Origin: Dipylidium caninum
Lineage: Eukaryota > Platyhelminthes > Cestoda > Cyclophyllidea > Dipylidiidae
Reading direction: 5' to 3'
Assembly (NCBI GenBank): GCA_017562135.1
Contig: QEYB01001381.1
Location: forward strand, 62,001-126,000
DNA: 64,000 nt
Shown here: positions 36,001 to 45,234 of the stretch, piece by piece
Layout: each line of letters begins with the position of its first letter
Position numbering within the stretch: position 1 is the first letter of the stretch
Notes under the pieces: model-generated
Databases searched by the model: none
Told to the model about the DNA's origin: nothing
What the model saw: the letters and a program-made list of their open reading frames with translations, nothing else
Position numbers and translations under genes: made by a program

Positions 36001-37840
36001 AAGGGGCGATCAGGCGTTAGGAGGCCTACGCAGTGGGTGCTGTTGTGCACCGCAAAATGCGCACTACTGTCAGTCAAATGAGGGTCCCTGCGGGGGTGGG
36101 CGAATGGGGAAGCGGTGGGGGTCACCTCGAGTTGTCACGTGTGTACTTTGGCGAAGACAGATGCACCACGACCCCGAAGGTCACCCGGAGCCTGAGCTCA
36201 GCCTCGCTGCGGAAGGATCTGACACCCTTTTTTTACTCTTAAAGGCATAAAAATCTCAACATCCATCCTTTTTTAACGTGAACTCGGCTACTGCGTCTGG
36301 CTTGAATTGCGATTGCTAAGACCATCCAAATGAATTCCTCAAGTTAACATTCACTGGTGGGAGTTTAAAAAATACTTTCACTTCCCTCGTGATTCGAGGC
36401 GAGCAGGGTGATAAGTGAATTCAACTGCTCATAAACTTCAAAGCCATCAGTTGGATGAGGGGAATAATTGAAATTTGAAGTTATTTGTCACCTGTACTGA
36501 CGTTAATTGAGTTGACATGACTACTACTTGTAGTTATGACTTACCTCGACCCACCGGAGACAGAAGACGGCGGAGGTGGGTAGAGGCGCCGTCTTAAAGA
36601 AGACCTGTAGACGCTTATACGCCAAAGCGCGCAGCTCTTCCATCTGGTCGCCAATGCATACGAGAATCAACTCCTAAACAAATGAAGTGAGAGACCTGAG
36701 TGACTGTGCACCTTCAAACCGCCCCATGGGACAGGGGGACCGCGGGCAGATTGGGCGGTTTCGCTCGTCTCCCGGCTTCGCAACATCATGCCACCTGCCC
36801 TTCCCCCCAATGACACTGCTGACACAATGACATGAGAAGGCGATTAAGTCGAGTGCCTTCGTAGGCAGACATCAAAAAAGGGCAAAAGTTTGACACAGTC
36901 ATAGTGCAAATTGAAGAGAGAGGAGTGGAAGACATGGTCTGCCTGAAAAGAACAACGAAACCGCCTGGTTTTATGGACAAGAAAATTGTCAATTAAGTAT
37001 ATAGACCTGATGAAAAAAGAGATCAAAATGCGGTTACAATCAGTCGCCTATTGTGGGATGGTGAAAAAGGCGAAGCAGTTGCACTAGCAACTTCCTGCTA
37101 CGTCAGGAAGAAGTTATGCCCGAACAAGGCGATTTCTTCTCCCAATTTCGGCCCATTTTGGGGTTTTCCTCTTTCCAGACACACACACTCTTTATCAGTT
37201 CTGTTAGTGGTCATACAGCCATGCGACTAATTTCCAGTTATGCACTTCAAAATTTCGCACCCTTCCGCAAAAATCGCAGGAGGAGACAGTCTCCCGCATC
37301 CATTATAGGACAAAATCGGTAACCTTGGAACTCTTGACCTTTTAAGTTCGTATACACTTTTAACCTTCACTAGTAAAAGTGCTACTTTTGAACTAATTTT
37401 AAAAAAAATTAAGAGGGGAAATGTGCTAGGATGGAGGCGTTTGATCACCCCAACCCCTGGTAGTAGAGACTGTGGCAATGCCATTTACAGCGTTGAACAG
37501 CTCAACCAAAAGTATCAGTTTAGCGTCAAAAAGGACTTACTTCAATTGCCAATCGTAGTTGATCGATGGGCTTTTTGTCACACCCATTTACAGTCAGGGC
37601 TCCATTAGACTCTATTACGGTTGAAACCCACTCCTCCTTGGAGTTGATGTCCCCATCTTTCTCGTTGCCTTCTTCTCGCAGTGGTCCAAGGTCGCCTGCC
37701 ACAGAAAGACCGTCGAAAGAGCCCCCTCGGCTTAGAGCTAAGGGCGATCTAGCTACGAAGTCAAGCTCGCTTTCTCTCAAGGAACAAATCAGCCAGCGTA
37801 GAGCATGCGATATCAGATGCTTCCTTACGTTGGTCCGACA
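20100..37840 (-). CDS. Large multi-exon gene, ARM/HEAT-like helical protein of unknown identity (5' end not found)
   Basis: Exons found by eye chain from 37840 leftward with matching phases through 26 exons to 22463, 1285 codons without a stop. Another exon (21066 to about 20.7 kb) and two terminal exons (20501-20277, 20182-20100) give the C-terminus ...IIVSVRKMLEQECS. Almost every junction has a GTRAGT-like donor and pyrimidine-rich acceptor. The protein is rich in leucine-containing amphipathic helices, as in HEAT/armadillo scaffolds, with Ser-rich (SSSGGLSTSSTSGVSSP) and acidic (NSVDEDSGVGENGEAEAS) linkers. I considered UNC79, UNC80, HEATR5 and symplekin and saw no match to what I know of them. 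The start exon was not found; it may lie in 37.84-38.6 kb. The coding call is strong; the function is unknown. Confidence 0.75.
22463..29437 (-). CDS. Large helical protein gene, central exon group (exons 29437 to 22463)
   Basis: Thirteen exons join in phase into exactly 720 codons: 29437-29364 (HCLLHFLTHMVEDALPSAV), 29284-29259 (26-base micro-exon), 29232-29120 (SIFFTHIEVSYRAPTRSPS), 28892-28614 (Ser-rich then TCLTVAFHAGVECSC), 28573-28343, 28087-27956 (VIGLFDHNLLVNIIMTHMSF), 27296-26949 (MPFNLLHGLLSVERSRVWL, then acidic linker), 26511-26402, 26128-26069, 24982-24804 (VSLWNDFFTKLKAKKPP), 24771-24711, 24650-24309 (VALTGLVVPLVHLGFAMF), 22667-22463 (IIGIIAACLPKSPFLGINI). Two hydrophobic stretches near the end could be buried helices or membrane segments. 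The 1.6-kb intron between the last two exons holds a dispersed repeat copy. Confidence 0.75.
23078..23800 (+). repeat. Dispersed repeat, copy 2 (with 16597-17440), inside an intron
   Basis: Same orientation and block order as 16597-17440. It lies wholly within the intron between exons 24650-24309 and 22667-22463 of the large minus-strand gene. Its end points are approximate because the copies have diverged. Confidence 0.6.
25577..25618. repeat. Perfect tandem duplication, 2 x 21 bp
   Basis: The 21-base unit GAGAGAAGAGCTACAAGGTGG occurs twice in a row. On the minus strand it would encode SHLVALL twice in a frame that is open over 400 bases, but the exon model skips this region as intron, so whether it is translated is undecided. 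Confidence 0.85.
27688..27723. repeat. Pentanucleotide tandem repeat (GGGAC)n grading into (GAGAC)n
   Basis: About seven 5-base units, four reading GGGAC and the following ones with one G to A change. It lies in an intron of the large minus-strand gene between exons 28087-27956 and 27296-26949. Confidence 0.85.
30578..37840 (-). CDS. Large helical protein gene, 5' exon group (exons 37840 to 30578)
   Basis: Exons, 5' to 3': 37840-37541 (CRTNVRKHLISHALRWLI...), 36673-36545 (ELILVCIGDQMEELRALAY), 35757-35620, 35512-35458, 35369-35131 (VDVFLALTSFLHSSVIQLF), 34419-34276 (LPKIRNVTLGLLSSHRLPIR), 33748-33671, 33597-33520 (KLSQYLVESLTILSTAI), 32232-32112 (AAYCQLEWLKVAALCETLLS), 31623-31483 (SIQMARAVVIVLTQAW), 31231-31103, 30766-30683, 30636-30578 (FWNPRHNCVPFDGLLWLKK). 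Every junction is phase-compatible. The acceptor of 31231-31103 has a poor pyrimidine tract, and other open segments between 33.1 and 32.5 kb could be extra exons. The helix pattern here most resembles HEAT or armadillo repeats. Confidence 0.7.
33861..33880. repeat. (CA)10 microsatellite
   Basis: Twenty bases of uninterrupted CA, in the intron between exons 34419-34276 and 33748-33671 of the large gene. The Cys-Val repeats seen in a minus-strand translation are an artefact of it. Confidence 0.9.
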
Positions 37841-37844
37841 CTGA

Positions 37845-38396
37845 GCTATTAAGTAAATGGTAAAGGTCGATGTCAATATCCAAAGTTATTAAAATAAATA
37901 GTGTCTTAAACAATATTACAAGAGTAAAACAATTTTAATCTAAAAAGAGCTCCGATAAGGTTGTGAGCTATAGAAAAAAAAACAATTCAACAAATAATCA
38001 ACGATCAAGTGTTATAAAACTGTACAACTGCAAAAAACTTGCGAAATCCATGATGTTAATATAATTAATAAAATTGAACGATGGCAGTTTATCATTTCTC
38101 AAGAGTTACGTGAGACTATTCTTTGCACACGTGATCGTTTCAGCACGTTTACCTTCGGTATTTCTTAGAAGTAATCAAGTTCACTTGAAATCCATAAACA
38201 ACACTAGGTAGACTTCGTTACATACTGAATTTATCCATTATCAAAACATTATGGGTAAATTTTAAAAAGTATCTGTACCATAGATACACAAAGGTTGAGT
38301 AAAATAATTAAAGGCGGCGAGCCAAACTTTTTGTTAAGTGATGTATTAGGATAGTGTGAAGAAGTGAAAGAATGTCACAACAGTAATGCAACGAAC
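37845..38396. other. AT-rich stretch, no gene seen; start of the AT-rich block
   Basis: No frame or splice-linked exon is supported. It lies directly upstream of the first exon found for the large minus-strand gene, so missing 5' exons or its promoter may be here. The change from GC-rich to AT-rich sequence occurs at its right-hand side. Confidence 0.4.
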
Positions 38397-38402
38397 TTTA
38401 TT
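38397..38402 (-). promoter_or_regulatory. Polyadenylation signal AATAAA for the 133-residue protein gene
   Basis: TTTATT on the plus strand gives AATAAA on the minus strand, 217 bases after the stop codon at 38619-38621. Plausible but not the only AT-rich candidate. Confidence 0.35.
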
Positions 38403-38618
38403 TTAAATTAAAAACTTAATAATTAACTGTAAAATCAGAAATCTCTAGAAAACTAGAGCATGTAACACAGAAATTATGGACTATGAGAACATACCTAATC
38501 GGATCGCTGAAGTAAACATACGTAGATTTTGCAGAACAAGTGGTCGGGTTTCTAGCCTAAATGATACACGTAGGAATACAGCGGAATAAACACTTTAACA
38601 AGCACCCATTTACAATTG

Positions 38619-39117
38619 TTACCACGCAATAATAGATTCTGTCGGTCCATTCAGACGTTCGGCATATTTCGTCTCATCATCTGGAGCAACGGCACGCCAA
38701 GGCGTCTTAAAGTTGATGGACGCAACACTTGGACTTTCCGTAGAGTTGTCGTCGTATTGACGATAGCGGCGTGAAAATATATAAAAAATGAACCTAAGGA
38801 AAAAAGGAGGTGTAAGAAATTACAAACGCAAAAGGAACTAAAAAGCTTTAGACGAAAACAAGGTAGAGTCTTGAATAAAACCAAACTTACCAATCAAGAA
38901 CCTCGCTGGAAGATAATATGACATCTTGATTTCTGGACGCGAAATCGAGGATCTTCAGCTCGTCATCAGTCAGCAAGTTCGATTTTGTATTGTCACATCG
39001 GTCGCCAAAGCCACGAACGAGCACCGACGATAATTTAACAAGAAACTCGTATTCTTCCAGAGTCTGTGTTATTTTAGACGCAGATTTAAAATTAGATTCT
39101 AAGCCTTTAATGTCCAT
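38619..39117 (-). CDS. Unknown 133-residue protein, two exons
   Basis: Exon 1 is 39117-38891 (MDIKGLESNFKSASKITQTL...) and exon 2 is 38793-38619, joined across a 97-base intron with GTAAGT donor and TCCTTAG acceptor. The phase-2 junction restores tryptophan in VLDW, and the frame runs to a TAA. The first half is helical and mildly amphipathic (TQTLEEYEFLVKLSSVLV); the junction gives a short hydrophobic-aromatic run WFIFYIFSRRYR; the tail is polar (SVASINFKTPWRAVAPDDE). It does not look like a signal peptide protein. No family is recognised. The gene is divergent from RPL18A, with 893 bases between the two ATG codons, so the two may share a promoter region. Confidence 0.7.
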
Positions 39118-40009
39118 CGGCAAAAATGTGTTTCCAATGTTTGCGGAAATATTAAATTAAGTTTTTATGAGTTAAAACAAACTAAGGTCATCAATAGCAA
39201 AATTTTGCGGCGGAGTAAACGGTATATTTTAGTATGGCGCAAGTTAAAATAATTTAGCGCAGCTTAAAACGATTTAGGGATACTTAAGCGATGTGTTTTA
39301 TTTTTCGAAAACGAGCATGCATCAACCAGCAACGAAAAGAGTAAAAGTTGTAGCGAACCCGAGATAGTACAAACAAATCAAAAGGACAAGTAGCGAACAA
39401 AGTTAAGTTCCGCTATTAGAAAATAAAAAATTCTCTGAAGCCGAGTGTGCGAGGATAATCTGGGTCGTATTTGCTGCCGATTATTGAAGCGGACTTAATT
39501 TCATTATACCCCAGCGTTTCACTTAGTTCGTCAGTTTGAAAATAGCATATATCGTCCCTATGATGGGACGCCAAACGCTACTTCGTAATGCCGCACAAAT
39601 CGAACAAAAATCTCCATTTACTCGGAGCTAAACCTTTAGTGTGTGAGCCAGCGGAATATAGTTCTCCACACATGTTAATTTCTTATAATCTCAATTTGGA
39701 ATGAGAGCTAAAATACACACTGAATCGTATTTTAATGTTTTGTTACTGCATCATAAATCATGTGTGAGCGTACGTCAGTAGGACTATCCATCTTCAAGAC
39801 ACTCTGAGCAGTTTCAAAATCTGAAATGCTCATTTCATGGTCATCAAATTTTGTAACGTGTTGGTGCAAGCCGAAAGTGGATGAGTTTTAGTGTTAAAAT
39901 ATCCTTGAAAGGGCAAGTTCGAATTTTGCAATTTCATTCTAAGGTTTGCATGTGCCGTCTTTGTTTTAACAAGCTAACGTCGCTCTTGCAGTACTTTCGT
40001 ATCGCTGAC
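39118..40009. other. Divergent promoter region between the 133-residue gene and RPL18A
   Basis: AT-rich sequence with no coding signal. A 3' splice-site-like sequence (CGCTCTTGCAG) ends at 39991, 19 bases before the RPL18A ATG; it could be a 5' UTR intron end or a trans-splicing acceptor. Confidence 0.45.
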
Positions 40010-40944
40010 ATGCGTGCGAGCGGGAAGGTTTGTGTTTTTTAGGATTCTATTATTCCGTAGTTGAAACTTTTCATTGTTATAGGCCGTAAACTGCCAACCG
40101 ATAAAGATCCCAACCCGGTCCCGTATCGGATGCGCATATTTGCGCCGGATTATGTTACAGCCAAATCGCGGTTCTGGTATTTCATCCGTCAGTTAAAAAA
40201 AATGAAAAAGGGTAGCGGCGAAATTGTATCTTGCAAAAGGGTGAGTTGTATGCTTAATCACTCACCATGTGACGGTGGTCGCGTGAAATCTGCTTGTGGA
40301 TTTTAGACATGAGCTAAGTGCCACGCGAAAATCAACGATAGATTCATGAATTTATTGTTCATAGATTCTACATCAGGCTTCAATCAGATATTTCGCATGT
40401 TCACTGACTGTAGTGGTTCACTTTGGTTAAATCCATGCGTAAATTGGCTGCGAATTGCTCTACATCTGCATTTCGTACACCAATGCTAGTCGCATCGCTT
40501 ACCGGCCGGATTTATGTTCGGTTAAATTCGGTGCGGAAATTAATGCATATCTTTATTGATGTACGCGACATGCATTTCATTTCAATCCTAAGGAATCCCT
40601 TCTTTCTCTAGCTCTATCCCAGAAAGCCACTCACTGTTAAGAATTATGGAATCTGGATTCGGTATGACTCAAGATCCGGCACCCATAATATGTACAAGGA
40701 ATACCGTGACTTGACAGAGGAAGGTGCAGTAACCCAGTTGTACCGTGAAATGGGCGCTCGCCATCGCGCTCGTGCGACGTCTATTCAGGTGATTAAGGTC
40801 GAAGTGATTCCCGATAATAAGTGTCGTCGTGTGCACGTTACGCAATTTCACGACAAGAACCTCAAGTTCCCCCTCCCCCATCGTGTTAATCGTCGTCTAC
40901 ATGCTCCTCGTTTTACCACTGCGCGGCCTCTCACTACTTTTTAA
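40010..40944 (+). CDS. RPL18A: 60S ribosomal protein L18a (eL20)
   Basis: Structural protein of the large ribosomal subunit. Three exons, 40010-40027, 40061-40240 and 40612-40944, give 176 residues, the same length as the human protein. They read MRASGK, then [28 protein letters not shown] and [12 protein letters not shown], then [33 protein letters not shown] and [17 protein letters not shown], matching the family from end to end without gaps. Intron 1 is only 33 bases (GTTTGT...CGTAG) and is required, because reading through it meets TAG. Intron 2 is 371 bases (GTGAGT...CTCTAG). The start is fixed by the family N-terminus. Expressed presumably at high level in all cells; no regulatory motif was identified beyond the acceptor-like site upstream. 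Confidence 0.97.
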
Positions 40945-41974
40945 ATATTTGCGAATATAGTATTGGTTACGGGTTCGAGTTTTTTCTTGTTCCTTGGTGT
41001 ACCTTCATGTTGGCTGGGTCTTAAATCATCTTTACAAAAGCAAGCTTTTCTAGTTGAAATTACTCATTTTGCTTGACCGTTTTACTGCGTTAACACGGTT
41101 TCCGGTCCCGCTTCTCCGTTTAGCAACTTCCTAGCAGGTCTTGGTTCGTTGCGTGTATATTATTATCTAGTCTTGGAGTAGCACCTTACCGTGGTGCCAT
41201 TCAAAACTTCTTATGGATTTAACGAATTGAAGTGCTAGGCTCACTTAGATGCGCTTCTATGACACCTTTGTCCAGCATGCTTTTGTTAACTGCAAGCGCG
41301 TTTTTGACTGCCTTTACTATGGGAAGCCAATTTCTCCACTTTAAGAGCGCGATTTAAATTTGATAAGCATGAAGAACACTGGCGCTGTTTTCAACCCTCT
41401 CCCTCCTTGGATCTTGGCCGTGTACACAATTTGACCGCGATTTCTGGCAACCACAAACACTTCGTGTATTTGCAACAGATGTAGATTATGCGGATGAGGG
41501 TTGGGGTCTTTGGGTGACATAATTTATGGCTTGTACATATTCTCACGCCCATACAAACCGTACTACCGTACAGGATCCTTCTTACACGCCGAACGTAACA
41601 GTTTGACGACATCGAGCGCTAATGAAGCTTCAGTAGATTTCCTTTTAACACATAATCAGAGATTGCTTTAACCGTGTTACAAATTTTGTTTTGTGACAAT
41701 ATCAGAGGCACTTACTAATACCCATATGAATCCCCATAAGCTCATTCAGTAAATTGGTGCTTCTCAATGGGAACAACCACAATTGGCGTTCGACAGTACC
41801 TTAAGACATGCCATGCCACGAAAATGTCTTGAGCTAAAAAATATAAATATAAGGTTCCATGAGCAGAATAATTTTTAAAGATCAGGTGCCGAATACTGTC
41901 TCAAAGGAGAATTACAGCCGAACTTCAATTACTTAGCTTAGGAGGATCCGAAATCATGGCAACTGAGGTCTTTT
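40945..41974. other. Convergent intergenic region between RPL18A and RPF2
   Basis: Holds the 3' UTRs of both genes. Only short chance frames are open, the longest 73 codons on the minus strand (41391-41612) with no protein-like character. Confidence 0.5.
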
Positions 41975-41980
41975 TTATTC
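41975..41980 (-). promoter_or_regulatory. Polyadenylation signal AATAAA for RPF2
   Basis: TTTATT on the plus strand, that is AATAAA on the coding strand, lies 122 bases beyond the RPF2 stop codon. Confidence 0.5.
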
Positions 41981-42101
41981 CAATACAACAATAACAGAAT
42001 TTCCAAACGTACTATCTTAACGCAATCCTGAAAAACGTAATTTTGAAGCAAAAACGGGCAGAAGTGATTTAATTTTATACAGAGTATGTTACAGAAAATT
42101 T

Positions 42102-43435
42102 CTAGTTTTCAATTTTTCGACGTTTCGCTTTAGGAACAACGCCAGAATCACTAACATCATTCTCTCGCCTTTTTTTCGAACCAGTCTTCTTGGCCGTTGC
42201 CGTCGACCGACGCTCATTCCCGCGTTTCACACGACCAGTTAGCGCTGTTCGCATGGACGGGCCCGGACGTAGTGTATCCAAAGCTTGTTCTCTTTGAAGA
42301 TGCACTTGGGCTACCTTACTGCCAAAGACATCAACACTACGGTTCTTCGTGGTTTTGTCCTTCTTAGGACGTAGCTGTGATGGCGTTCTAAGCGCGCGTC
42401 TCCATTTGTCCTAGAGAAAAAGGCAAACAAATTACGACATAACCACAGGAACTTTAAGCTGAAAAATTAAATGTACAAACCTCCGATGGCATATGACGTC
42501 GCCGAATAACAAAATCGACGTCTGGGGCTGCGTTACAAGTTTCTAGCTGGACGTAAGGTCCCCAAGGTGTTTTAAGAGCCTCGGTGAGTTGCGCTTGTTC
42601 AGTGTCCTCCGCGTTGTTCAACTCCAATTCGGAAGACTTCTTAAGGGCTTTTAACTTGATGGTCCGAACGCGCATAATTAATTTTTCTGATTTGGGCAAT
42701 ATGAAGTGGATGACGTGCTCCAAACCCGATGAATTCACTTTAGGTACATTTGGACCGCGAAAAAGATCTTTAAATTTAAAGTGAACAGTGATATTGCCTC
42801 ATACCGATAAGCACAGATTTTAGTAGCCGTGATTCAATGTCCTCCTCAAAGTTCTCACCCGAGAATAATAAAACAGGTTTCGACCCGAGAGAAAGTGTCG
42901 TACTCTAAAAGAAACGTAAGAAAGATAGGACCATACGAGTGAACGCATTGACACATAATCTTCGATCCCCAATTCATGCATGTCGAGAATCTCGTGGTCA
43001 TGTAAGCGACCAATAACAATATTGTTCGGCCTCTTTTTCGAATGCATGCCGATTACGAATAGGGAACAGTCGTACTTTGTACACATTCGCTCCTGTAATT
43101 ACGCATCATTGAAAAACGAGAGGCATACTATAAAAGAGGCGTCCTCGAAGGGGAGGACCTGGTTTTTCCACTTCAGTTTGGTAGCAAGGGGCTTCTTGAG
43201 GGCGAACTAAGACAGTAAACGGAAAAAAGACCTACTAGGTCCGCCAAAAAGTTGTTTACGATTTCGCTGGTATGAGCACCCTTGATAATTAAAGTCTGTT
43301 TATCATTCTCATGTATTCGGGGCTCCCGCGCAGACAAAAACTTTCGACCTCGGTGAGTCTTTGGCTTGCTTAAATAAATTAGCGCGTAACAATAATCGCA
43401 TACGTGATTTGTCGACCAAGTGTCGTAGTCGTCAT
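42102..43435 (-). CDS. RPF2: Ribosome production factor 2 (Brix-domain protein)
   Basis: Assembly factor that, with RRS1, brings the 5S RNP (5S rRNA, uL5, uL18) into the pre-60S particle in the nucleolus. Seven exons: 43435-43404, 43368-43236, 43206-43129, 43092-42937, 42904-42805, 42767-42481, 42410-42102, 364 residues. Family blocks appear in order: KPKTHRGRKFLSAREPRIHEN region, LIIKG, LPFEDASF, DCSLFVIGMHSKKRPNN, ELGIEDYVSM, LGSKPVLLFSGENF, DLFRGPNVPKVNSSGLEHVI, DVDFVIRRRHMPSE. Five introns are 35, 29, 36, 32 and 37 bases; the last is 70. The protein is about 58 residues longer than human RPF2, mostly in a Lys/Arg-rich C-terminal tail (KRRENDVSDSG, KAKRRKIEN) that looks like a nucleolar signal, plus an insertion before the last Brix block. 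Confidence 0.94.
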
Positions 43436-45234
43436 TTCGCAATGCGAAAGCCAACCACGCGACTAACACAAAACGCCTACTTAAACTGCCGAAGGGGATT
43501 TAATTGATTTAAAGAAACCTACACGTTGAGCGACAACGTATTTGTTTCTCCAAATTTAACCGTTAAATCGTATGCATAGGTGTACAGTAACTGTATTCTA
43601 CTATGAAATAAAGTGGGTTCTTAATTGCAGTATTTACTTAAACAGACCCACCTCCTAAACACTTACGAAGGGTAGTAAACATAAACGCGCCTTCATTACG
43701 GATGCATCTGGTGTGTATTGAATACGTTAATAATCCGTAGAAGCTATGGGACAGTATATTAAGCCCGGATTAAGTTGGATCGCGACTGATGACACAGTGC
43801 ATTCTCAAATAATTTTAATTGTAATAGTCTCGGCTGGATCAATCAGTATCAGAATAATTATGCCCGGCTTCCTTCGTTTTTCTTCCTTTGATCTCACTTT
43901 ATATAGTCTTGTTCGTAAGTCATGTCGAAGAGATATATTACGAGTTAACTTATGGTATCCAGTCAGTTTTTCGGTCAAAATATATTCTTTCAAAAGGCGA
44001 CCTATTGTAAAAATAAAAAAGGGTGTTAGACAATCGCAATCAAAACCTTCGGTCATACACATGTGAGAATATTTGCCCTAGTGAGAGCACCATTTTGACT
44101 ATAAAGAAGGGATTTAATTGTCATACCACCAGTTATTTCCAGCATGCTTTTTCTTACCCTTAAGTTTTATCCTTTTATTTGCAAGTGAAAATAACTCAAG
44201 TTTACTTTCTTACTACGATTGTTAAGTGAGTCTTTGGCGCGACAAAGCATATCCCCCTCCCGACAACTGCTGTTCAAATTATTCCAAAAGTTATTTCTCA
44301 ATTAGATAAGTCTTAAGAAATGGCATTTGAAATATTAGACTGTCTCACGCTTGACGAACAGCGAACCAGCATCGCCAGTGCAAGAAATTCTTGAATGTTT
44401 CTCCACAACGGAAAACAATTGAAAAAGTCTTAAATTACGTAAATGCCGAGATCCACCCGGAATTTCCTAAATGATATCAATAAATGTAACGCAATATCAA
44501 GCCCTGTTTCTAAAACATGGGATTTGTGTGTGGGATAAACCGCACTTTCCTCTTTTATTGCTCTCAATTTCAATTCTGTTGAGAGAATAAGGCCTCAGTC
44601 CTCTGTCGTACTAGGAATGCAGCTAAATTTCCGTTCATATAACCGCAGAGGAGAAAGTAATATTGATGGCCAAAGTGACCATTCAGGGGCGTTCGATAAG
44701 ACCAAATTTTGGGCCGTGTAAGTCAAGACACAATTCATCCAATCTCGTTGTTAAAGCATCAGATTTTATAATGACTTGTTATGGCTTTTGATTCAGCTCC
44801 TAACTAATTCGAAGTTCTGCGACTCGCAAAATACAAGGTACGGGAGGCCGACAACGGATCGTACACACAACAACGTTATAAATTTCAGTTCTACTGAAAA
44901 CAAGAAAATATACCGAAATTTCTGCCATATCATTGTGTTGCCATCTCTTATAGCCGCTGATATTCATGAACCACTTGAATTTCAATGTTTCAGATCGCAC
45001 GGGCGATGGACACCCCCAGTTGAATAGCCATTAGCCGCGTTTACTCTCACTAAACAACCTAATTGATAATTCCACTTAGGTCGAAACACAACATCTGAGT
45101 GCAGTTATTATTTTGTTCCTAATTAACCGAAGAAAGTGCTTTTGAGGCCTCTGGTGCTCACTTTAAATGAGGATTATAAAGTGCCTCTTCCTATGTGTAA
45201 AAAACAAGGGGAAGGAAGCTTTCAAGTTGGGGAA
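43436..45234. other. AT-rich stretch, no supported gene
   Basis: Two antiparallel frames of 106 (plus, 43746-44066) and 85 (minus, 43805-44062) codons overlap, but neither has splice context or a recognisable motif. The left side should contain the RPF2 promoter. Confidence 0.45.

Noticed and set aside
20100..37840. Assignment of the large gene to UNC79, UNC80, HEATR5 or symplekin
   Set aside because: The general ARM/HEAT look fits, but none of the conserved blocks I know from these proteins is present in the exons read here.
43746..44066. Overlapping 106-codon plus and 85-codon minus frames in AT-rich DNA
   Set aside because: No splice-linked neighbours, no recognisable motif, and both strands open at once; chance frames are the simpler explanation.
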